A stretch of 64,000 nucleotides of DNA from Geothrix limicola (lineage in GTDB: Bacteria; Acidobacteriota; Holophagae; Holophagales; Holophagaceae): the NCBI RefSeq assembly GCF_030268085.1, contig NZ_BSDE01000003.1, forward strand, positions 248,001 to 312,000, given 5' to 3'. The notes beneath the pieces are model-generated. The model was not told where the DNA came from. It saw nothing but the letters and a program-made list of their open reading frames with translations, and searched no databases. This document shows, one piece after another, positions 32,582 through 41,381 of this stretch; the first letter of the stretch is position 1, and each line of letters begins with the position of its first letter. The position numbers and the translations under genes are program-made.

Positions 32582-33315
32582 GGCCGCTGCGCGTGGCGCT
32601 GACCGACGATGAGCCCTTGGCCCGGGCCCGGCTGGCGCGCCTGCTGAGGGAGGCGGGCTGCGAGGTGAAGGCCGAGCTGGTGGACGGCCCCTCCGTCATC
32701 GCCTGGCTTCGCGATCCGCAGGACGTGGACGTTCTCTTCCTCGACATCCAGATGCCCGGGGCCACGGGCCTGGAGGTGATGGCCGAGCTGGGGGAATGCC
32801 GCCACTGTCCCCCCGTGGTCTTCGTCACGGCCTATTCGGAACACGCGGTCCGCGCCTTCGAGGCGGCCGCCGCGGACTACATCATGAAGCCGGTCTCTGC
32901 CGAACGGCTGGCGAAGACCCTGGCGCGCCTGGGCGAAGCCGGGCCCCGGCGCGTGGACGCGCCGGCCGCGGCGCCCCAGCGCTTCCCCGTGAAGGCGGGC
33001 GAAGGCCACGTCTTCCTCGACCTGAAACGCACGAGCCACTTCGAGGTGGAAGAAGAGGTCGTCTGGGCCTGGGCCTCCATCCAGGGCGCGCCGAGCCGCC
33101 ACCGCACGGCCTGGACCACCCTGGCCGAGGTGGAGGCCGCCTTCCCGGGGGCGGGTCTCATCCGCATCCAGCGCCACCTGCTGCTGCGCCCCGAAGCCGT
33201 GCTCGGACTCAGGCCTCTCGAAGGCGGCCGGGCTTCCGTGCGCGTGGCCGACGGCCTGGACCTTGAAGTGAGCCGCAGCGTCACGCCCAAGATCAAGGAG
33301 CTGTTCGGGCTGTGA
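32578..33315 (+). CDS. LytTR-family response regulator
   Basis: A 245-residue transcriptional regulator with a receiver domain (acidic D10/D11, phosphoacceptor D56 in LFLDIQMPG, lysine in YIMKPV) and a C-terminal LytTR DNA-binding domain (about 140-245, containing LIRIQRHLLLRPEAV and SRSVTPKIKELF). The start overlaps the upstream kinase stop by four bases, so they form a coupled two-component pair. Target genes are not evident in the window. Confidence 0.92.
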   Translation: MRPLRVALTDDEPLARARLARLLREAGCEVKAELVDGPSVIAWLRDPQDVDVLFLDIQMPGATGLEVMAELGECRHCPPVVFVTAYSEHAVRAFEAAAADYIMKPVSAERLAKTLARLGEAGPRRVDAPAAAPQRFPVKAGEGHVFLDLKRTSHFEVEEEVVWAWASIQGAPSRHRTAWTTLAEVEAAFPGAGLIRIQRHLLLRPEAVLGLRPLEGGRASVRVADGLDLEVSRSVTPKIKELFGL

Positions 33316-33361
33316 CGAGAGGGCTGGGATAGGATAGATCTCTCGACCTCCGGACCGCATC

Positions 33362-34735
33362 ATGCCCGAGCCGATCCAGATCCACCCGAAGGCCGCGGTA
33401 TCAAGCACGGTCGGAGCCCTGCGGATCGTCCTCCTCTACGCGGGATTCTCGGGTCTTTGGATTCTCCTGTCCGATCGCGCGGTGCAGGTGCTGGTGCGCG
33501 AACCGGCCATGATGACCGTCGTCAGCATCCTGAAGGGCTGGGTCTTCGTGGCCGTCACCGCGGCCATGCTCTTTGTCATGGTGAAGCATCTGGTGGAGCG
33601 GGTGGCCAATCGCGAAGCCAAGCTGCGGACCCTCATCCACGCCATCCCGGACCTGGTGTGGTTGAAGAGCCCCGAAGGCGTCTACCTCGCCTGCAACCCG
33701 GCTTTCGAGCACTTCTTCGGGGCCAAGGAGGCCGAGATCGTCGGCCGGACGGATCATGATTTCGTGCCCAAGGACATGGCGGATTTCTTCAGGCAGAAAG
33801 ATCAGGAGGCGATCGAGGCGGGGGAGACGCGGCAGAACGAAGAGTGGGTCACCGTCGCGGAGACGGGCCAGCCCATGCTGCTGGAGACCCTCAAGACGCC
33901 CGTGTTCGACCTCAGCGGCCGACTCGTCGGCGTGCTGGGCATCGGACGTGACATCACCGAGCACCACAAGCTCGTCACCGAGCGCGGCCGGCTCGAGGCC
34001 CAGTTGCATCAGGCCCAGAAGATGGAGGCGGTGGGGCGCTTCGCGGGGGGCGTGGCCCACGACTACAGCAACATGCTCGGCGTGATCCTCGCGAACGCGG
34101 ATTTGGCGCTTCACCGGATGCCCCCGGAACAGCGGGAGCGGAAGTACCTCGAGGAGATCCGGCGGGCGGCCCGCCATTCTGCGGAGCTGACGCATCAGCT
34201 GCTGGCCTTCGCGCGCCAGCAGCCGGTCACTCCCCGTCTGGTGGATCTCAACGAGACCTCGGCGGCCATGGAAGGCGTGCTGGCGCGGATGGTGGAACCG
34301 GAGATCGAGCTGAGCTGGCACAAGGAACCGGCGCTCTGGAAGGTGCGGATGGATCCCACCCAGCTCGGCCAGATCCTGACCAACCTGGTGGTGAACGCCC
34401 GCGATGCCATCTCCGGATCGGGACGGATCGAGGTGGGTACGGCCAACCGGACCTTGAACGAAGCCGACTGCGCCGCGCTGGGCGACACGCTGCCGGGAGA
34501 CTACGTCTGCCTCAGCGTGACGGACAGCGGGTGCGGCATGGCGCCCGACCTGGTGGCGCGGATCTTCGAACCCTTCTTCACCACCAAGCCCGCGGGCAAG
34601 GGGACGGGCCTGGGCCTCGCCCTCGTGCATGGCGTGGTGAAGCAGAACCGCGGAACCATCCACGTGGAAAGTGAATCCGGGCGGGGCACCCGCTTCCAGG
34701 TGCTGTTCCCGCGCGCCGAAGTGGCTACTTCCTGA
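33362..34735 (+). CDS. PAS-domain sensor histidine kinase
   Basis: A 457-residue membrane kinase. Two N-terminal membrane helices (about 18-38 and 52-75) are followed by one PAS domain (about 83-205; IPDLVWLKSPEGVYLACNPAF), a HisKA domain with H233 in GGVAHDYSNML, and a HATPase with NLVVNARDAI, DSGCGM, FEPFFTTK and GTGLGLA motifs, all intact. There is no receiver domain and no adjacent response regulator in the same operon, so its partner is elsewhere. Its last 11 bases overlap the convergent rseP gene. Confidence 0.92.
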   Translation: MPEPIQIHPKAAVSSTVGALRIVLLYAGFSGLWILLSDRAVQVLVREPAMMTVVSILKGWVFVAVTAAMLFVMVKHLVERVANREAKLRTLIHAIPDLVWLKSPEGVYLACNPAFEHFFGAKEAEIVGRTDHDFVPKDMADFFRQKDQEAIEAGETRQNEEWVTVAETGQPMLLETLKTPVFDLSGRLVGVLGIGRDITEHHKLVTERGRLEAQLHQAQKMEAVGRFAGGVAHDYSNMLGVILANADLALHRMPPEQRERKYLEEIRRAARHSAELTHQLLAFARQQPVTPRLVDLNETSAAMEGVLARMVEPEIELSWHKEPALWKVRMDPTQLGQILTNLVVNARDAISGSGRIEVGTANRTLNEADCAALGDTLPGDYVCLSVTDSGCGMAPDLVARIFEPFFTTKPAGKGTGLGLALVHGVVKQNRGTIHVESESGRGTRFQVLFPRAEVATS

Positions 34736-35861
34736 GCTTCAGCAGGTCCATGACGATCACCAGGGCGATGAGCGAGGCGAGCATCAGGAAGCCGCCGGTG
34801 AGGATCTTCTCCTTGAGTTCGATGGTGAGTTCCTTGCGGCGCAGCTTCTCGAAGGTGAGCAGGGCCATGTGGCCGCCGTCGAGGGCGGGGATGGGCAGGG
34901 CGTTGAGCAGGCCCAGCTGCAGGCTGATGGCGCCGCAGAGCCAGAGGAAGGCGTCCCAGCCCGTGCGGGCGGCACGGCTGCTCTGGCGGATGATGCCGAT
35001 GGGCCCCGAGACTTCCGCGCCCTTGAAGGTGACGAGGCGCTTGAGGACCGCGAAGACCTGGCTCGTCATGCGCCAGGACGTAACCACGGCGTACCTGGCG
35101 CCCACGGCGAAGTCGCCGGGGCGGTAGGCGCGGCGTTCGAGGGGCGTGGGCACGGGCATGGGCTGGAAGCCCAGGCGGCCCTTGCCGTTCTCCAGCCGGG
35201 GTGTGAGGGCGAGGTCCATGGCCTTGCCATCGCGGGTGAGGTGGAAGGGCACGGGCTGGCCGGGATGGGCCTGGATGTAAGCCACGGCCGTTTCCCAGGC
35301 GGTGGCGGGGAAGGCCAGGTCGCCGATGCCGCGGAGTTCATCGCCCACCTTGAGGCCCCCCTGTTCGGCGGCGCTGCCGGGTAGGACCTCGATGACCGTC
35401 CAGGATTCCTGCACCTTGGTGATGCGGGACTGGTCCGCGCCGATGAGGGTGAACAGGACCAGGGTGGTGGCGAAGTTGGCCAGGACGCCGCCGCTGTAGA
35501 AGAGCATGCGCTTGGCGTAGGGCTGCTTGAGGAAGCCGTAGGGGTCGTCGGCGCCGGGGTCTTCGGGGTTGAAGCCCGCCAGCTTCACATAGCCGCCCAG
35601 GGGCAGGGCCGAGAGGCGCACGTCCGTCTCCCGCCACTTGAAGCCGAAGAGCCGGGGGCCGAAGCCCAGCGAGAAGACTTCCACGGGCATGCCCATGTAC
35701 TTGGCCGCCAGGAAGTGGCCGCCTTCGTGCAGGAAGACGAGGCCGCCCAGCATGAGGATGGGGCCCCAGAAGCCCGCGCCCGGCATCTTGAGGGCGAAGA
35801 TGAACGTGACGACAACGGACAGCGACAAGGACAGCGGCAGACGAAGACGGCTCATGGACAT
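34725..35861 (-). CDS. rseP: RseP-like site-2 intramembrane zinc metalloprotease
   Basis: M50-family membrane protease of 378 residues. HEGGH (residues 45-49) in the first catalytic helix is the HExxH zinc motif; a single PDZ domain (about 150-225) follows, and the third zinc ligand lies in LNALPIPALDGGH. In known bacteria this enzyme cleaves anti-sigma factors and signal-peptide remnants. It is last in a uppS-cdsA-dxr-rseP operon, the order found in many bacteria. ATG 35861 and 35855 are both possible and neither has a strong ribosome site, suggesting coupling to dxr nine bases upstream. Confidence 0.93.
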   Translation of the reverse strand: MSMSRLRLPLSLSLSVVVTFIFALKMPGAGFWGPILMLGGLVFLHEGGHFLAAKYMGMPVEVFSLGFGPRLFGFKWRETDVRLSALPLGGYVKLAGFNPEDPGADDPYGFLKQPYAKRMLFYSGGVLANFATTLVLFTLIGADQSRITKVQESWTVIEVLPGSAAEQGGLKVGDELRGIGDLAFPATAWETAVAYIQAHPGQPVPFHLTRDGKAMDLALTPRLENGKGRLGFQPMPVPTPLERRAYRPGDFAVGARYAVVTSWRMTSQVFAVLKRLVTFKGAEVSGPIGIIRQSSRAARTGWDAFLWLCGAISLQLGLLNALPIPALDGGHMALLTFEKLRRKELTIELKEKILTGGFLMLASLIALVIVMDLLKLRK

Positions 35862-35870
35862 CCGAGAAGG

Positions 35871-37025
35871 TCAGGCCCGGGTTTGGACCCATCCTTCAGC
35901 ATGACGTCTCGCGGCCCGATCCGCATCCAGCACTTGGTCCAGGGAGCACAGGGGCTGGGCGGGCAGGCGGGAGAGGGTCTCCCGGTTGCAGGCCTGGATG
36001 TCCCAGAATCCCAGCCGGCCTTGGAGGAAAGCGGCCACAGCCACCTCGTTGGCGGCGTTCAGGAGGGCCGGGGCCGTGCCGCCTTCGCGCAGGGCCTCGA
36101 AGGCCAAGCCCAGGCAGGGGAAGCGTTCCGGATCCGGGGCCTCGAAGGTCCAGGTGCGGGCCGCCTCCCAGGGATAGGGCGCCACGGGGCCCGGCTGCTT
36201 GTCGGGATAGAGCAGGCAGTACTGGATGGGCAGCTTCATGTCGTTGGCGCAGACCTGCAGCTGGTAGCTGCCGTCGTGGAAGCCGACCATGGCGTGCACC
36301 TGGCTTTGCGGGTGGACGGTGACGGCCACCTGATCCGCCGTGAGGCCGAAGAGCACCGAGGCCTCGATGACTTCCAGACCCTTGTTCATCAGCGTCGCGC
36401 TATCGATGGTGATCTTGGGCCCCATCTTCCAGGTGGGATGGTTGAGGGCCTCCTGAACCGTGGCGGCCTGGATGCGGGACAAAGGCCAGTCGCGGAAGGG
36501 GCCGCCGCTGGCGGTGATGCGGACTTCGCGGACGCTGGCCGGATCCCGGCCGTCCAGCAGCTGGTGCAGGGCCGCGTGCTCGCTGTCCACGGGCAGCAGT
36601 TCGCCGCTTCCGGCCAGGGCCGCCTCGTGCATGAGGGCACCGCCGACGACGAGGGATTCCTTGTTGGCCACGCAGACCCGGCGTCCGGCCCGCAGGGCCG
36701 CCTCGGTGCTGGCCAGTCCCGCGCTGCCCACGATGGCGGCCACCACGGTGTCGGCGTCAGCGTGCAGGGCGCAGGCCAGGAGGCCTTCGGGGCCCCAGTG
36801 CAGCTCAGGCTGGTAGGAGAGCTGGGCACGCAGCCACTGGGCGTCCTCCTGGGAACCCACGGACACGCAGCGGGGGCGGAAGGTCTCGCACTGGGTCTTG
36901 AGCAGGTCCCGGTTCCGGCCCGCGGCGAGCGCCACGACGGACAAGCGGTCGGGATGGGCCCTCACAACATCCAGGGTGGAGGTGCCGATGCTCCCGGTGG
37001 AGCCGAGGATGGCGAGGGTTCGCAC
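35871..37025 (-). CDS. dxr: 1-deoxy-D-xylulose 5-phosphate reductoisomerase
   Basis: Second enzyme of the MEP isoprenoid pathway (DXP to MEP, NADPH-dependent), 384 residues. It starts with the NADPH-binding LAILGSTGSIGTSTLDVV; the substrate/metal region has ANKESLVVGG, PVDSEHAALHQ, TASGGPFRDWP and HPTWKMGPKITIDSATLMNK. The start is GTG at 37025, immediately next to the cdsA stop. In this operon it makes the precursor that UppS elongates. Confidence 0.97.
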   Translation of the reverse strand: MRTLAILGSTGSIGTSTLDVVRAHPDRLSVVALAAGRNRDLLKTQCETFRPRCVSVGSQEDAQWLRAQLSYQPELHWGPEGLLACALHADADTVVAAIVGSAGLASTEAALRAGRRVCVANKESLVVGGALMHEAALAGSGELLPVDSEHAALHQLLDGRDPASVREVRITASGGPFRDWPLSRIQAATVQEALNHPTWKMGPKITIDSATLMNKGLEVIEASVLFGLTADQVAVTVHPQSQVHAMVGFHDGSYQLQVCANDMKLPIQYCLLYPDKQPGPVAPYPWEAARTWTFEAPDPERFPCLGLAFEALREGGTAPALLNAANEVAVAAFLQGRLGFWDIQACNRETLSRLPAQPLCSLDQVLDADRAARRHAEGWVQTRA

Positions 37026-37913
37026 TCAGTTAAAACCGTGGACGAAGTGCAGGTAGGCGAAGAGGGCGGGCGCGGCGAAGACCAGGCTGTCCACGCGGTC
37101 CAGCAGGCCGCCGTGGCCCGGGATGGAGACGCCGCCGACGTTGGAATCCTTCACGCCCGTGCTGCGCTTCCAGGTGCTTTCCACGAGGTCGCCCAACTGG
37201 CCCACGGTGCCCAGCAGCAGGCCCAGGGCCACCACGTCCACCCAGGTCCATTCGGTGCAGACGGTGGCGCGCATGAGGGCGGCGCCGAGGAGGTTGCCGC
37301 CGAGGTTGCCGAAGGCGCCCTCCCAGCTCTTCTTGGGGCTCACCTTGGGGGCAAGGCGGTGCTTGCCGAAGTAGCTGCCCACGAAGTAGGCGGCGCTATC
37401 GCCGAACCACGTGATGATGAAAAGGGCCAGGATCAGGCGGCTGCCGGTCTTGGGCAGGGTGCCCTGCAGCATGAAGATCTTCTGTTGAAAGCCCAGGCCC
37501 AGGCCCAGGTAGAGGGCGCCGAGCCAGGTGATGGCCTGGCTGGGCAGGGCCTCTTCCAGCTTCTGGTCGAAGAAAAGGGCGCCGAAGTGGATGACCATGG
37601 CCCCCAGGGCCAGCACCAGCCAGAGCGGCAGGGGATCCTGGCTGCCGCTCTGCAGGAAGAAGTGGGCGAGAAGGCCCCAGGTCAGCAGGACGCCGGCGAC
37701 CAGCGAGGGATTGAAGCCCCGGGCCCGAGCCATGAGAGCCATCTCCCGCATGCCCATCAGGGAGGCGAGGGCCATGATGGCCAGGTAGGTGGGCGGGGCC
37801 CAGGACTGGTCGCCGAACCACAGGAGGCTGAAGAAAAAGACGCCGAAAACCAGGGCCGAGGTCACGCGCACGGTCATGTTCCTGGTGTCCACCTTGGGCG
37901 TGGTCCGTTCCAT
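37026..37913 (-). CDS. cdsA: Phosphatidate cytidylyltransferase
   Basis: Inner-membrane enzyme making CDP-diacylglycerol for phospholipid synthesis, 295 residues with about eight membrane helices. The C-terminal signature is present: WFGDSAAYFVGSYFGKH, LAPKVSPKKSWEGAFGNL and STGVKDSNVGGVSIPGHGGLLDRVDSL. The ATG at 37913 shares its A with the uppS stop (TGATG), and the gene ends next to the dxr start, so translation of the operon is tightly coupled. Confidence 0.96.
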   Translation of the reverse strand: MERTTPKVDTRNMTVRVTSALVFGVFFFSLLWFGDQSWAPPTYLAIMALASLMGMREMALMARARGFNPSLVAGVLLTWGLLAHFFLQSGSQDPLPLWLVLALGAMVIHFGALFFDQKLEEALPSQAITWLGALYLGLGLGFQQKIFMLQGTLPKTGSRLILALFIITWFGDSAAYFVGSYFGKHRLAPKVSPKKSWEGAFGNLGGNLLGAALMRATVCTEWTWVDVVALGLLLGTVGQLGDLVESTWKRSTGVKDSNVGGVSIPGHGGLLDRVDSLVFAAPALFAYLHFVHGFN

Positions 37914-38599
37914 CAGATCCCCCCGAAGCGGCGTTCGCGCTGGGCATAGTCCTCGAGCGCGGCTTGCAGTTCCGCGGGGCCAAAATCCGGCCAGAGGAGG
38001 TCGGTCATGTAGAGTTCGGCATAGGCCGACTGCCAGAGCAGGAAGTTGGAGATGCGGTGCTCGCCGCTGGTGCGGATGAGCAGGTCCACATCGGGCACCC
38101 CGGTGGTCCACAGGCGGGCTTCAAGGGCAGCCTCGTCCACCTGGTCGGCCCGGAGGCCGTCCTCGATGCAGCGGCGGGCCGCCTGGGAGAGTTCCAGGCG
38201 CGAGCCGTAGTTGACGGCGAGGTGGAAGGTCATGCCCGTGTTCTTCGCCGTGGCCGCTTCCAGGGCCCGGATGTCCGTGCGGATGCCCGCGGGCATGCCC
38301 TCCAGCGAGCCCAGGTGGTGGAAGCGGATCTGCTTCCGGGTGAGCTGGTGGACGAACATGCGCAGGTACATGCGGAGCAGGGCCATGAGCGCTCCCACTT
38401 CGAGGGCGGGCCGCTTCCAGTTTTCCGTGGAGAAGGCGTAGAGGCTCAGGTGCTGGATGCCCGCATCCGAAGCGGCCTCCAGGATGCGTTCGACCGCCTG
38501 CACTCCGGCCTTGTGCCCCTTGATGCGGGCCTTGCCTCGCTGGGCTGCCCAACGGCCGTTGCCGTCCATGATGATGGCGACATGGGTCGGGATGCTCAT
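37913..38599 (-). CDS. uppS: Undecaprenyl diphosphate synthase (isoprenyl transferase)
   Basis: Makes the C55 lipid carrier for cell-wall precursors, 228 residues. Signature motifs are HVAIIMDGNGRWA at residues 7-19, LYAFSTENWKRP, and the C-terminal DLLIRTSGEHRISNFLLWQSAYAE. GGGGAG lies seven bases before the ATG at 38599. The first codons, including the start and HVAIIM, lie inside a 107-bp tandem repeat, so diverged copies of the gene's 5' end occur directly upstream. First gene of the uppS-cdsA-dxr-rseP operon. Confidence 0.96.
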   Translation of the reverse strand: MSIPTHVAIIMDGNGRWAAQRGKARIKGHKAGVQAVERILEAASDAGIQHLSLYAFSTENWKRPALEVGALMALLRMYLRMFVHQLTRKQIRFHHLGSLEGMPAGIRTDIRALEAATAKNTGMTFHLAVNYGSRLELSQAARRCIEDGLRADQVDEAALEARLWTTGVPDVDLLIRTSGEHRISNFLLWQSAYAELYMTDLLWPDFGPAELQAALEDYAQRERRFGGI

Positions 38600-38818
38600 C
38601 GCGGGCTCCCCGGCTCGGTCTTGCCTGGCCATCCCGCGTGGGCGGCCTCGCGTATGCCCGATGGGCATACCGAGATGATGATGGCGACGTGGGTCGGCAT
38701 CGTCATCGCGCGCTTCCTGGCTGGATGGGGCCGAGTCCTGCCGCGTGGTCGGCCTCGCATACGCCCGACGGGCATACCGAGATGATGATGGCCACTTGGA
38801 TCGGGACGGTCATCGCGC
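38568..38818. repeat. 107-bp tandem repeat spanning the uppS start region (about 2.3 copies)
   Basis: Units begin at 38568, 38675 and 38782, exactly 107 bases apart, each starting ATGATGATGG; the third is partial and fades near 38818. Units 1 and 2 both end with a segment holding the palindromes TATGCCCGATGGGCATA or its TACGCCCGACGGGCATA variant, followed by CCGAG. On the minus strand each unit contains an ATG followed by a diverged copy of the uppS N-terminal codons (PTHVAII). This and unremarkable sequence up to 38941 make up the 343 bases without a gene between uppS and the GTPase-kinase gene; promoters for both directions must lie here. Confidence 0.85.
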
Positions 38819-38941
38819 CAGAAACCCCTGAAAGTGTGAAAAAGGTCATGCTAACACGGGGTTTGCCGTTGAGAGGGAGGTGGCGGCTTGTACCGCGGTC
38901 CTCCGTGGTAGGCTGGATTCCACTTTTTTCCTGGCGAACCC

Positions 38942-41323
38942 ATGGTTCAGTTTAATACCCGTGCCAATGAGATCCTGCTCAAGCTGGTCTATTACGGGCC
39001 AGGTCTGTCGGGAAAGACCACCAATCTGCAATCCCTGCACGCCATGTGCTCGGACACGCAACGGGGCGAGATGTTCTCCGTCAATACGCAGGAGGACCGC
39101 ACCCTCTTCTTCGATCTGCTGCCCATCAACCTGGGCTACATCTACGGCAACGCCATCCATCTCCAGATCTACACGGTGCCGGGCCAGGTGCAGTACGATG
39201 CCAGCCGGCGCGTGGTGCTCGGTGGGGCCGACGGCGTGGTGTTCGTGGCGGATTCCAGCGAAGCCAAGATGCAGGACAACGTGGACTCGCTGTCGAACCT
39301 CTACCACAACCTCAACGCCAACCGGCTGAACATCAAGCAGATACCCTTCATCATCCAGTACAACAAGCGGGATCTGCCGGACGCCATGGCCGTGGGTGTC
39401 ATGAATCGGCGCCTAAATTTCCGCAGCGTGCCGTACTTCGAATCCGTGGCGAACCGCGGCACCGGCGTGCTGGACACCTTCCTGGCCATCACCCGGGAAA
39501 CGGTGGGCTACACCTTCAAGAAGTACCACCTGGACAAGAAGATCAAGGACTTCGACGAGATGCTTAACCTCATCGAGTCCAACGTGCGCACCAGCATGCG
39601 GGAACTGCCACCTCCCCAGGAGGCGCCCCTGGCCCCGGCGGTGGAATCGACGGTGCTGCGCCACAGCAACGTGAGCGTGGCGGACCTGGTGCCCGGCAAG
39701 GTCGCCGACGCCCAGGATCTGCTGGAAGATGCCCTCAAATCCAACATGGAGACGGCCCGGCTCTATTCGGAGCTGAAGCAGGTCAAGGACACGCTGGAAA
39801 AGAAGAACGAGGAGATGAGCCAGCTCTACACCCAGCTGGACCGGGCGAACCAGGACAACCTGAAGACCCGGAAATACCTGGAGGGCCTCGTCCAGAACAT
39901 CGGCGAAGCGGTCATCTCCTATGCGCCGGATGGCAAGATCCTCACCTGGAACACTGCCGCGGAACGCATCTTCGGATACTCCCGCCCCGAGATCGTCGGC
40001 CGCAGCATGGCCCAGCTGACCCCGGATAACCTCCTGGGCGAACTGGACCAGGTGGCCCAGCAGGTGGGCCGCGGCCAGGTGGTGCGGGACATGGCCACCA
40101 CCCGGCTGCGCAAGGGGGGGATCGCCTTCCCCGCCAACATCACCTATGCGCCGGTGCGCGGCAACGATGAGCGCGTGCTGGCCTACTCGGCCCTGGTTCG
40201 GGACCTTTCGGAGCAGCGGGATCTGCAGGACCGCCTGGTCCATTCCCAGAAGCACGAGGCCCTGGGCCGCCTGGTTCCCACGCTCTTCCACGAGGCGGCC
40301 AACCGGCTCACGCCCGTGCTGCTCGAATCGCGCCTGATCGCGGAATCCTCCCTGGATCCCCACCAGGCCGAGCAGGCCACCCGCCTCGCCAAGGCCGTGG
40401 ATTCCATCCAGAGCCTGCTGCAGCCCCTGCTCACCGTGCTGAACCCGCCCAGCCCCCGGCCCCTGCCCGCGCAGGTGAATGACCTGGTGCGGGAGGCGGC
40501 GGCCCTGGTGGACGCCAAGGCCCAGCGCATGGGCGTGACGGTCGAACTGAACCTGGACGCCACCCTGCCCGAAACGGCCCTGGATCCCGGCCTGATGGTC
40601 CAGGCCCTCACCAACCTCCTGTTGAACGGACTCCAGGCCATGGCCATGAGCCCCATCAAGCGCCTGAGGGTGGCCACCCGGGCCTCCGGCGAGAACCTCC
40701 AGGTGGTCGTGCAGGACACGGCTCCGGCCCTCGGAGAGGCGTGCCAGGCCGAGCTGTTCGATCCGGCGCAGGCCACGACGACGGAGGCCCTGGGCCTGCC
40801 CATCGCCGACATCATCGCCCGCCAGCATGGCGGCCGCCTGAGTGCCCGCAGCCAGGAGGGCCTGGGGAACGCCTTCCTGCTGGAACTGCCCTGTACGGCC
40901 CTGCCCACACCGCCCGCGGTTCCGGTGGCGCCCATGGGATTGAAGGGGGCCAAGGCCCTGGTGGTGGATGACGAAAGCTTCCTGCTGGAATGCCTCGTGG
41001 ACGCCCTCGGCGCCTGGGGCATGGAGGTGGCGTCGAGCCCCCGCGGCGACGAAGCCATCCAGAAGCTGGAATCCGGCGCCTTCGACGTCATCGTCTCGGA
41101 TATCCGCATGCCGGGCCTTTCGGGCGTCGACCTCTTCGAGTGGCTGAAGGCCCAGCGGCCCGCCATGACGCGGCGGATCCTCTACACGACCGGGGATTCC
41201 TTCGACGCGAAGACGCGGGAATTCCTCGAGGCCAGCCAGGTGCCCTACCTGGGTAAGCCCTTCGATCTAAAGCAGCTCAAGCAAAGTCTCGAGCGTCTCC
41301 TAGAGACTCCGGTCGAGGCGTGA
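38942..41323 (+). CDS. MglA-like GTPase fused to PAS, histidine-kinase and receiver domains
   Basis: A 793-residue fusion. Residues 1-200 are an MglA-type small GTPase: P-loop GPGLSGKTTN (19-28), R53 in EDRTLFF and Q82 in TVPGQ (the MglA pattern with Thr in place of the usual Asp), and NKRD (141-144). A probable coiled coil (260-310) leads to a PAS domain (311-425), a HisKA-like helix pair with H450 in LFHEAANRL, a HATPase (510-650) whose first glycine box is degenerate (QDTAPALG), and a receiver domain with D676/D677, D720 in SDIRMPG and K772. MglA controls cell polarity and motility in known bacteria. This layout suggests GTPase state gating phospho-signalling; that is inference. Confidence 0.88.
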   Translation: MVQFNTRANEILLKLVYYGPGLSGKTTNLQSLHAMCSDTQRGEMFSVNTQEDRTLFFDLLPINLGYIYGNAIHLQIYTVPGQVQYDASRRVVLGGADGVVFVADSSEAKMQDNVDSLSNLYHNLNANRLNIKQIPFIIQYNKRDLPDAMAVGVMNRRLNFRSVPYFESVANRGTGVLDTFLAITRETVGYTFKKYHLDKKIKDFDEMLNLIESNVRTSMRELPPPQEAPLAPAVESTVLRHSNVSVADLVPGKVADAQDLLEDALKSNMETARLYSELKQVKDTLEKKNEEMSQLYTQLDRANQDNLKTRKYLEGLVQNIGEAVISYAPDGKILTWNTAAERIFGYSRPEIVGRSMAQLTPDNLLGELDQVAQQVGRGQVVRDMATTRLRKGGIAFPANITYAPVRGNDERVLAYSALVRDLSEQRDLQDRLVHSQKHEALGRLVPTLFHEAANRLTPVLLESRLIAESSLDPHQAEQATRLAKAVDSIQSLLQPLLTVLNPPSPRPLPAQVNDLVREAAALVDAKAQRMGVTVELNLDATLPETALDPGLMVQALTNLLLNGLQAMAMSPIKRLRVATRASGENLQVVVQDTAPALGEACQAELFDPAQATTTEALGLPIADIIARQHGGRLSARSQEGLGNAFLLELPCTALPTPPAVPVAPMGLKGAKALVVDDESFLLECLVDALGAWGMEVASSPRGDEAIQKLESGAFDVIVSDIRMPGLSGVDLFEWLKAQRPAMTRRILYTTGDSFDAKTREFLEASQVPYLGKPFDLKQLKQSLERLLETPVEA

Positions 41324-41381
41324 GTCTGCCGCCTGGGGCATACTGGGGCCATCCACAGCCCCCCCCATCGAGGAGTCCCCC

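Noticed and set aside
33316-33361. Short CGAGAG/CTCTCG inverted repeat before the PAS kinase
   Set aside because: Six-base arms in a GC-rich gap are expected by chance and no regulator or terminator feature accompanies them.
35715-37949. 744-codon plus-strand frame opposite dxr and cdsA
   Set aside because: Composition (Gly/Gln/Glu/His-rich) is typical of reverse-frame shadows, and the minus-strand genes have full family motifs.
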